A stretch of 64,000 nucleotides of DNA, taken from NCBI GenBank assembly GCA_030674185.1, contig CM060314.1:24137840-24201839 (forward strand), given 5' to 3'. The notes beneath the pieces were generated by a model, which ran no database searches, was not told the origin of the DNA, and saw only the letters and a program-made list of their open reading frames with translations. Below are positions 42,901-54,500 of the stretch, piece by piece (the first letter of the stretch is position 1; every line of letters begins with the position of its first letter). Source of the DNA: Monoplex corrugatus (taxonomy: Eukaryota > Mollusca > Gastropoda > Littorinimorpha > Ranellidae). The position numbers and the translations under genes are program-made.

Positions 42901-45900
42901 CAATTACTAGCACAAATATGATGATTTCGATGTATTAAAACAAAATTCCATCGTATTCATTAAATTCTAGCAATATAAACACCTTTGGAAAGCAGTCGCT
43001 TCACACAGCTTTACCTCTACATAGTTCCTGGTCGCTTAAAAAAAATCCCTTGGCATTTAAAACATGAAACCGGAGATCGTACTTTCATTTCTTTGCTTAT
43101 GCAGGCTATACCTGCCGCGGATTTCTTTTAAAATCTTTCTAAATAAAGAGAAACATAAAAATAATTCACTGAATCAAACTTCTAAGTCAATTTTCATGAA
43201 AAATCAGTCGATGTTTACAATGTTTGTCCTTCAGCTTGACGATCACAGGTAGAAATCTGTTGACTGGACTTTCAGCGATCGCTTCGAAGGCCGCCATGAT
43301 TCGAGGTTCCCGTACGCTAAACTGGCAGATCACGGTTACTCGCCGCAGACAATCTGGCGCACACACTGGAAACGTCACATCTCACAGTTCCGTATACGGT
43401 TGGATTCAGCAAAAAATAAGCTATTTGTGTATCCGCGGGAACGATCTAATATATTAAGGAGGTCCTCAGATATTCTTCTTCAAAGTTTGCCAATATTTCG
43501 ACCTTTAGAAGACTGACAAACTAATAATCTTATAAAATAAATATTATATGGGAATGAAGGACAGGGTTTCGACCTGTCAACTGTACTAATTTGCATGAAG
43601 GTAGTCCTGTGTGACCCGTATAATTTAAGTTGCCGTGAACCGGTCACCCAAGCACTGCCATGAGCCAGTCGCCATTACGTGACACGCAGTGAAACTTCGT
43701 CGGTCGGCATGGTTTTTTTTTTGCGCAGATTTTCGTATGGGTGCATTTGTAACAAAAACAAACAGCACAGATCGATAGAGGAAAGAACAATCTTTATCTT
43801 CATGTTAACAACTTTGTCATTCATGTTCATCTGCAAGAATATTTGACTGATAAACATGTGCAATTTTTCCACTGACTGACACAATTCCCGCATTGTTAAA
43901 GAGAGGCTGCCGGTACCTAGTTATAGTATTTATACTCTTTTACACATATGGCCCCTGCCATCTTTTTACTCTGTCATTAAGGTAGTTATATTCTGTTTTG
44001 GGGGGTATGCATACTGAGTGTTTTCATGTTTCTGTAAGCCATCTGTCATTGACATGACTTAAAGTTCTTTAACATGGGTATCAGATATTTCTGTGGGTGT
44101 ACACATGAAGGGGGTTCAGGCATTAACAGGTCTTCACTTACATTGATCCTGGAAATCAGAAAAATATTCAGCCATTACGTATCAGTCAGTACTTGAGCAG
44201 GCTTGAGCCCAAACTTTCCAGTTGACAGACCAGTGTCCTGACTACTAAAGTATTGTTCCTTTCGCAGAGTTTGATAATACGACAGTTTTTTTAAGTGTGA
44301 AATGTTTCATCGTGTAAGGCTTATACCACAATTTCCTGACACATTTCATAGTAATTTTGGCATGCAGCAGATATGATTCTTTTCTGTCCCAAAGTTATAG
44401 TGTGTAAGTTTTCTACTTACTACCATGGACTGCCCAGTATTCCATTGGCATATCTCACTTGTCTCACCTGTTGGCGTCAGTGGGTTCGGTATTGGCTGCT
44501 GCACATCTGAACACCACCATCTTCCTCCAGGCTGCTCTGTCTTGACTTTTGTGGACAATTTCTTGAATATTTAGGTCACTGATGTTGGTTGAGTTCTCAG
44601 TGTATGAGATTGGAGGTCTGCCTTTCTTCCTTTTTGCCACTGTTTTTCCTTGAAAGATGGTTGCCATGAGGTCCGTGTTCTTGTTGCTTGACACATGGCC
44701 AATGTATTTTAGTCTTCTCGTTGATATCTGCTTGTAGTTTTCTGGTGGTATCAAGTTCCTTCAGGACAGTTTCATTAGTTCTTCTGTCTGTCCATTTGAC
44801 ACCTAGTATTCTCTGATAAAACCACATCTCTGCTGCCTCAATTTTTCTGCAATCAGTTTTTCTCAGAGTCATTGGCATACAGGGCAGCAACAATGGCCTG
44901 CCACTTTTTCTATTTTTGGCCAGTTTCTGTGTATAATACTCCAGGTGTGTTTCAAGGCCTTGAGGCTTCTGTTCTCTCACTATTCATCACCAAGTGGTTT
45001 TTGGTTTTCTTCTCTTGTGTCTTCCTTCTGGTGTACATTGAAGGACAGTGTTGGTGATGTTGCCCTGCTCGTTTAGGATGATGTGTCCAGTCTGTGGTCT
45101 TTTTATCATGATGATGTCCATACTCTCTTGACATCACGTAACGATAGGCTTCTAAGTTACAGTACAAGACAGCCACTCCATATTAGAAATAACACTAGTC
45201 TTGCATCTATGACAAAGTATGTTTAACCACATGTGGGGAGGGAATGGTGATGTTAAGGAGAACAAAACCTTATTCCTGTGTCACAATAGTTATCTTGTCA
45301 GACTGTAGCGTATTATCAATACTTTTGCTCTGATTGGCATTTGTTAAGGTTTATACAGTATTATTTGGTTTGTCTCACGTTTGCGTTAAGATGAGCAGGC
45401 ACAGTTCCCTGCCCTCCCCCCCTCCCAAATCCTTACCATCCAGCAGAAGGAAATAAATGAAGACTGGACATCAAGTTTACATTTTGTCTTCGTCTGTACT
45501 TGTCTTTTTCTGTTCCATTTTTGTCTGTTTCGTCTGTACTTGTCTTTTTCTGTTCCATTTTTGTCTGTCCTTGGCTGTCACTATACTTTGTTTTACACTT
45601 TTCTTATCAAGAGCCAATACAAGCTAAATATTCCCAGAGTGGATGGGATTAAAGGGCTCTGCCCATAACTGATAGACCAGACCACTGTCTGTCTGGGAGG
45701 TGGTTTGGTTCTTGATCATCTTCCTATCTTTCAGCCTACTATGTACAACAGCCAGAAAACTCAAAGGTGTGAGCTGTTGCACAGCGGTGGAGAAATTCTG
45801 AAATTTTGAATTCTGTAAAGGATTCTGTCCAGAGTGGATGCAACAGGCAAGAAGGCAGTCCTGAATCTTAATGCCCAGAAGAGAAAAGCAATTCACTCAG

Positions 45901-47527
45901 AAGGAGAAAATAGTTAAGCAAATTGAGATATTCAAATCAACAAGATTGCATTAGAAAGTGTGAGTGATTTTAATTCATATCAACAAGACTGCATAGGAAA
46001 ATGAGAGTGATTTTAACTACTTAGGCTCATTTAAATTTCATGATGGCACCAGTTCTAAAGACATCAAAATAAAAGCAGGAATGGCAAAACAGAAAATGAT
46101 CCCATTCAGTAACATTTGGAAAGACAGAAACATAACAACAGACTTTAAAATCAAAATTCTGAAATGTCTGACCTGGCCAGTAATGCTGTATGGATGTGAA
46201 ACCTGGACATGTGGAAAGGCAGATGAAAATAAGATTGAAGCAGCAGAAATGTAGTTTTAAGGTGGCTTCTTAGAATCAAATCGACTGATAAAAGAACAAC
46301 AAAAGCATTTTGAAGGAACTCAAAATCCAGTGTCAACTGCTGGCTGAAATCGACCAAAGAAAAATGAAATACAGTGGCCATGCAACCCGCAACACAAACT
46401 TGGGGCAAAAGAAATCAAAGCAAACTACCCATTTCCTATATGAACATTATCAACATTGGCAGTTTTGATGTGAAGGTCAATGAAGTAGCACAGAAAAATC
46501 AAAGACTAGAGTAAATGGAAAAAGGTTGCTGTGATGACTGCTGCAGCTGCTACCTATCAAGTTTGGATGATGCTGATGGGTAACAGGTGGCACTAAAATG
46601 GTTTAAAATTATATCGTTTAACAGTGGCTTTGAACTAGCATCCTGTATGTGCGTGTGTGTATGTGTGTAGGTGAAAAAGAGAGAGGATGATAACTTGGGT
46701 CAAGGGTCATATGCCTAACAGACTGAGTGTACACCATCTCTGTGTTCCGTATGTGTATGTATGTGTGTGTATGTGTGTGAAACAGAGAGAGGATGACAAC
46801 TTGGGTCATGGGTCACAGGTCTAGTAGCCTGAGCGTACTGTGTGTGCGTGTGCGCATGGGCTTTATTTGTGTGTGGTGGAGATTTTTATTTATTTGTATT
46901 ATTTTGCTCTTTTTTATTCTTTCTTACTGTAGTTCCATATACTTATATTATGCTGGTATATTTCATTATACTTATTTTCATTTCATTTTGTTAGTGTCTG
47001 TTATTACAGTGTCATTGTCTGTTATTACTTGATGTTAATTTTGTAATATTCTGTTTCTATAAAGTGCAGTGAGTATGACATGACCATTTATGTTTCATAA
47101 TGAAATCATTACTGCATTGGGGTGGTGGTGGTAGCTGTTGGCTGGAGATAGTGTTGGGTCAGAAGATTTGTATGGATCTTCAGTGACACTGTGTGGAAGG
47201 TTGATAGCTTAGTAAGGCCGCTCACTATCTGTCAACTCCAGCATTGTGAGCTGTAAAGTAGAGTGAAAAAAGATAACAGATCTGGCTTAATCTTGAGCTT
47301 GATATTGGTGCTATACTTTGGGGACCTCCTCATTTTATTTGGCATTCTTCAAGGTGTTTTTGGCTATGCCAGAACTAAGTTATTTGACTGTTGGTATTGT
47401 AATGTTATATATCTGTTCTTGTTTTGTGTGTGCATGGGCATGTGTAGATGTGTTTGCATGCATGTGTGCGCGCATGCATGTGGGTGTGTGTGTGTGTGGG
47501 TGTATGTGTGTGTGTGTGTGTGTGGAG

Positions 47528-47587
<60 letters not shown>

Positions 47588-48498
47588 CATATGTTTGGGG
47601 GGGGGGGGGGGGGGGTTAAGTTATGCTTTTTCTTAAAATTATGTTTTGTCACCTGTCAGCTAAATACATTGTTATTTCTTCAGTACCAAATGTGGAGCTG
47701 TCACCACTGTGTTCACCACAGTTCAGGCCGGGACCTCCAGGGGAACAGGCCCAGACACTCAGTCAGGCTGTCCACAATGTCTTCAAAGAGTGAGTCAGTG
47801 CTCATTAACCCTTTGACTCCTGCATCCTGTCGACCAGCATCCTGCATTGCCAACCTTGCTAGCAAAGCAAAAACTTAACCCTTTGATTCCTTTACCCCAT
47901 CCACCAGCTTCCTTTTTGGTGGATGGGGTAAGGGAATCAAAGGGTTAAGTTTTTGCAGTTTGTGGATAGGGCGCAGGAGTCAAAGAATTAACATGCCATT
48001 GCTTTCACCTGAAGTTCGGTTTCGATACTGGAAAAAAAACCTAGTTAAGACTCACAGGTTACTTGGACTTAACTTGGCAAACTTTCACTTCATTCTCAGT
48101 AAATATTTGTGGGGAAACCTCCTCAGAAAATTTGCAAAATAAAGTTTGATTTTTGCCCTTTGGATTTTGAAATATCATACTCGAAAATATGCAGTTTTAA
48201 AAAAAAAAAAAGTACAATTATAGGTCATTTTGTCTACTTACTGTGTTATATCATATCACATAGTAGTCTGTGTGAAATACTAGATTGTTTCTTTATCCTG
48301 CCATAGTTATGACGAACATTCTTTGTTTTTTCAGTTCACAATGTATTTCACTTGAAGATCTCTGCATTTTGGCTGGAAAGGTAAGTCAGAATTTGATTAA
48401 ACAAAAATATCTTTATGACTGTCTCTTACCATTATTTTGAATAAGCTCAGTATTTTGTACAATTTCACATGCGTGGTAGTTAGGACATTCTGTGTGTG

Positions 48499-48554
<56 letters not shown>

Positions 48555-51500
48555 GCGCTGACTTTTTTGTAAACGAAAGATTTTTTTTTCATTCCAATCA
48601 GTGTTGTCTCAGATGTGTCTGTGCATGTTGTTTAACGCATACTGTGCAGGTATCATGTTTTTGCACAGTCTGCTTACTAGTGTATTTCAGTGGGTGTGCA
48701 TTCTTTGTATTTTTATGTTTCCATTTGCCATCAAACATTGACATAGCTTAGAAAATCATCAACTCTTTGATTCACACACCCTATCCACCAACTGCTAAAA
48801 CTTAACCCTTTGACTCCTTTACCCTATCCACTGGCTTCCTGCAAGAAGGAGGTGGATAGATGAGGGAGTCAAAGGGTTAAGTTTTTGCTTTGCTAGCGTA
48901 GTTGACGGTACAGGATGCTAGTGGACAGGCTACAGGAGTCAAAGGGTTAACGCGCATATTTGATGTTATGCTACCCGGGCAGGATCGAACTTGGGCCTTC
49001 TGATCAGAACTCTGGCATCCTATGATAACACCTTCATAATACAGCTGTATTCAGTGTGAAAAATAGTCTTTATCATCATTGGGATTTGGATGAAGTATTA
49101 AAACTGAATGAATTGTTTTAAACATGAAGGAAATGTGAACTACTGTAGTGAAGTGCAAGTTTTGGTTAAAGGAAAAAAAAAAAGCTCTGTAGTAGCAGCA
49201 CACTTTTTAATCTTTGATTATGCAAAGGGCTGTGGACATTTTTGAAAGTCAGCATGTGATAACAAAGGAATGAACCATCCATTATATAAGTCAGCATGTG
49301 ATAACGAAGGAATAAGAACTGTCCATTATTTTTTTCACAAGACCAAGTGATTTATGCCTGACCTTTTTACCTAGCATGGAAATGGCAGTGTTAAATTTTT
49401 TTGTGATAGATAATGTCTTAGTTTAAAACAATGGATGTGATCTTGTTAATTCCCCACTGTGAAAAACATGTTAATCTAGTTGGTTCTAATGTTTGTTGTT
49501 TCCATTGCAAAACACTCTGATCCTTGGCTCTGTTGTGTGCTGCAGTTCTTTTTCTGTTAAAAATTGTTTCTTTATAACAAAATACAAGTAGTTGCTGTGG
49601 TCACTTTGCTGTAATATGCATATTGATCAATTGTGTTGTTCTTGTTTCAGTTGGTTGGTCATTTTTAGTAACAAAAGAATTAAAATTTATTTTGTACAGA
49701 AAGTTTGGGTGCTGTATGTGGACTTATTATGCCTGAACTACGATGGCAACGTTTTTGATGCCTGTGTCCTGGCCATGACTGCTGCTCTGACAAACAGTGA
49801 GTACAGTGGTCATTGCTTGTAGTTTCATTGATGGGTGAATTGAAGTTACACACGTAGGCATTAGGGAGAATATGCTGCCTGATGAAATGACAGTTACTGA
49901 TTTAATGAATGGTCAGATGGTGATTTAATGAATGATCAGTAGTATATTTAATGATGTTAATTTTACTGTTTTACATACTTTGGATGCTGATCAGCAAACT
50001 GAATCTCTAGACAGGCACCAGTTAGCAGTCTGTAAGCAGAGTACTGTAGCTGCCAGTCGGCACACACAGGAATATTTTGAAATCAGTCACTGGAAGTTTT
50101 ATTGTTTAGTCAGCTGTTTGGATGGCTGGTTTCTGACCGTGCATTAAGGCTGTGAGGTCAGGTCATGGAGCAGCATAATGTTTGCATTGATGGTAGAGAA
50201 GGACATTTTTTACTATCAACAGAAACAGTTCTACTTTGAATATCTTGTCATCAAATTAATACACCAAGTTAGCTGCTGTTTCTTCTTCTTTTGCAGGCTA
50301 GAGCTCCTGCGAACACTCCCTATGTCAGCATGTAAATTCACACAAACCTAGCAGAGCAGAATGTTTGTGTATAACCATTCTTTATCCCGTCCTAAAGATA
50401 GAAGGTAGTCATACTCATCTTTTGGACGCTAGGGAGAAAATGTGGAAGAAATATGGGTGAATGATATGGAAGGCAGAAATAAGAAAGGGTCTAGTGATGA
50501 AAATAGAGCATGACGGGAAAGAGGAATCCCCAGTTACATAAAAGTTTACTATATTGCTCCTGTTGTACCAAAACAGGGAGGACCTTTAATTTCTGCATCC
50601 ACTTATAATTGCAAAGTTTGGGTATAGTGAACCAGTCAAGTGCACCATGGATTCATGTTGTAACCAATAAGTTATTCAGTGCTGGAAGAGAAAACGAGTG
50701 ATTTGTATGATGCTTCTTTTTTCCCCCCCTTAACATTCTGATTTTTCTCGTATGTTTGCATACGTTCTATTGCCCACCTTGTGCAGGTGGTAGGTTGCTC
50801 TGTCTTCAGTGGGTGTGCATGCTAAGTGTTTTTATGTTTTCAAAAGCCACCGAACACTTGACATGACTTACATAATCTGTTATCTGCATACTTGATATTC
50901 TGCATGTGTGCACAGACACGGAGGTTCATCATTGGCATGTTTGCTTACATGTTGACCTGGGAGATTGGAAAAATCTCTACCTCTATTCACCAGGCAGAGG
51001 TGTTTAGGTGGATTGAACCCAGGACCATAAAATTGGAAATCCGATGTTTACCTGCTTTACCACCGTGCCCATCATGAATGAGGTTTCACAGTGTAGTTTG
51101 ATGAATGTATGTAGATTACTATCTGTTTGCAATTACAGTACTGGTTCTGTGACTTGTATCTTGTTAGGGTGATTTAAAATATTTTGGTTTGCTGGAGTTA
51201 GCTGCAGTTCTTGATGCCTTGTTGGTAAATAAATATGTTCTGGAATTCCTTGGATATTATTGTGGTTGTCTAATTAGGGTTATGATTAATGTTTTGTTAC
51301 TACAGAAATGAATGAACGTAGCCTACTGTCTTTCTGTGCCATTGAAGAAAGTACATTTAACATTGGATTTATCTGCCACTTCTGGATAGACTTTTATGAA
51401 AGCTCTGTCAAAGTATGCTAGTGTAGTTTGAAGGTGATCCAAGTTACTTTTTCTTGGAATAAGTCTACAGTTATGCAAGATGCATTTAATGGATAAAAAA

Positions 51501-54500
51501 AAGGGTTAGTATAACTGCTCCATTTGTGACAAGGAATATTTTTTTTTAAAGAAAACTTTCTTGAGTGGATATATTGGTAGTAATGTTTTTGTGTTTGATT
51601 CCAAGACTGTCCATCTTCATGGAAAAAGTAGAAAAATGTATTTTTATTTTTGCATGTGTGTGATTGTAGCCCAGCTTCCAACAGTGTCAGTGGAGGAAGA
51701 CACAGGGAAGATATCAGTCGACTTCAAGCAAGAAAACAAATTGCAGTTGAAGTGTTCACCAATATCTACAACGCTGGCCATTTTTGACAAGTGAGTGGTT
51801 TTGTTTACATGTACATCATGGCCATTTTTGACAAGTGAGTGGTTTTGTTTACATGTACATCATGGCCATTTTTGACAAGTGAGTGGTTTTGTTTACATGT
51901 ACATCATGGCCATTTTTGACAAGTGAGTGGTTTTGTTTACATGTACATCATGGCCATTTTTGACAAGTGAGTGGTTTTGTTTACTGTACATCATGGCCAT
52001 TTTTGACAAGTGAGTGGTTTTGTTTACATGTACATCATGGCCATTTTTGACAAGTGAGTGGTTTTGTTTACATGTACATCATGGCCATTTTTGACAAGTG
52101 AGTGGTTTTGTTTACATGTACATCATGGCCATTTTTGACAAGTGAGTGGTTTTGTTTATAGTACATCATGGCCATTTTTGACAAGTGAGTGGTTTTGTTT
52201 ACTGTACTATCAGGCCATTTTTGACAAGTGAGTGGTTTTGTTTACATGTCATCATGGCCATTTTTGACAAGTGAGTGTTTTGTTTACATGTACATCATGA
52301 CCATTTTTGACAAGTGAGTGGTTTTGTTTACATGTACATCATGGCCATTTTTGACGAGTGGTTTTGTTTACGTGTACATCATGGCCATTTTTGACAAGTG
52401 AGTGGTTTTGTTTACATGTACATCATGGCCATTTTTGACAAGTGAGTGGTTTTGTTTACATTTAGGCCCTACATCATGGCCATTTTTGAAAAGTGTGGTT
52501 TTGTTTACGTGTATATCACAGCAGTTTTTCAAGTGGTTTTGTTTACATTTGCATCATGGCCATTTTTGCTTGTGAGTAATTTTTGTTTACATCACAGCCA
52601 TTTTTGGCAAGTGAATGGTTTATTTACATCATCTGCCATTTTTGACAAGTGAGTGGTTTTGTTTACATCTCTGGCCACTTTTGACTAAGAGTGGTTTGGT
52701 TTACAAACTTTCCAACGCCATCCCCATTTCTTTGGCCATTCCATTTTGTGTATTGTGATATTGTGTTACTTATACCATCTCCTCAGTCTACTGGTCTAAT
52801 TGGATCCACTTCACTGCAATCTCTGTTATAAGTTACAAGAATAATCAAGTTGCTGTAATGCCACCGAACAGAAGAGGCTCCGCGTATCTGCTAGTTCACC
52901 TTGATGGTGTTTAGTATTGCTCTTTGAACATTTAGACTTAATGCATCATCTACTTGTCCATCATTTAGTGATGCAGCCAGAGTGAGCAAGTGATGGAGAC
53001 GGTGCCTCTCCAAAGACTGTTTCCATAAACCGTACGGACCTTGACATCAAAGGCACCGCAGGCATGGAAGCTACAGAAGAAACGTAAACAGAATTCATCA
53101 TGAAAGCAGGGCATGGAAGGACACCGAATCCTAAGCGTTTTCTTGTTTTTAGAGCATTGTGAGGTTTAATGCAGATGATCTGAAAATAATGATGCTATAG
53201 ATCCCCGTACGTGGTTTTGAGATCTTGTGACTGGGCTGTACTCTACACTTTTTTATGCTGTCCTCATACAGGCCTGATATGACACCTGCAGTCTTGGCTA
53301 GAAAATTTGAACGGTGCTCTAGGAATAGACCACATTGACGTTTACTAGCTTTGTTGGTCTATCTGTAGGCGTTCATGAGTAGGTCAGGTTGCTTGGTTGA
53401 AATGTATTTGATGGGTTGAAACGTATTTTGACGGTTTTACGTTTTAGCATAAGATCAATGAAAATATTGTATGAAACGGTTCAGACCATGCACAGATGAT
53501 ACCGTTTCTGGTCTAGCGGATGACCTGTTTTAAAAAAAAGAAATTTTGACTTGAAAGTAAGAGAATTTGGAGCATAACTCTTTTCATAAACAATGTATGG
53601 TGAACCAGTGTTTTAAATTATCATTTGCCAAATGTGTGTTTAATTTTTTTTCAGGTCTGTTCTTTTGGTCGATCCTACAAGCCAGGAAGAACACCTAGCA
53701 GCTGGACTTGTGTCTGTGGTGACAGATGGCAAGAATATATGTTCTGTGAATAAACCAGGTAGGCCTAGATACTTAGGTCCACAGAGACCCATGTCACTAT
53801 GATTGAGTAATAAAGCTTTTGACAACTGTCAGTAAGTTCTGCAATACTGTAAAATTGAATGCGTGTCAGACAAAGTAGGTGTGTGTGTTGTGGGTGCATT
53901 TTGGTTCAAGAGTAGCTTTCAGTTCTTTGATAGCTTTTTAAAGATTGATTTGTTTGTTATTTTGTTTAAATGATCGTAATAGGATGATCAGAGGTTCAAA
54001 GCAAAAAATTGTGGGTCCGAGGCTTTAGGTGGTTAGCGATTGCATGTGTACGCTGTACTGGTAAAACAATGTAAATGGACAAGGTGAAAATAATGGTTTT
54101 GTTGGAGAAGGGAGGTGTTTGTTTTGCTCTTTGAAATGCCACCCAAGTTTAGCCCTTTCACTCCCTCCTCACCCTGTCCACCAATTTCCTGAGGAAGCTG
54201 GTGGATAGGGTGAGGGAGTGAAAGGATCAAGTTTTTGCATTTTATGGACATGCTGTGGGAGTGAAAGGGTTAGGACACCAGGATGTTTTTTTAAGGATTT
54301 ATTGAGCCGTGATAGCAAAGCAGAAATTAGAATTTGTCCTTTTGTCTGGGTGTTTGTGCATTTTCCAGCAAGAGTCCCTGTGTAGGTGTTTATGTGTTGT
54401 ATTTGTTTGGTAGTATGCATGTGTATGTGTGTGTGTTTTCATATGGAAGTGTGTTCTTATTTCATATGATTTGATATATTGTTTTTATACAGACCATTTT

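Noticed and set aside
52800..53200. Possible LINE remnants in EXOSC8 intron 9
   Set aside because: Phrases resemble LINE code, but I could not find two consecutive conserved blocks or a paralogous copy in the window.
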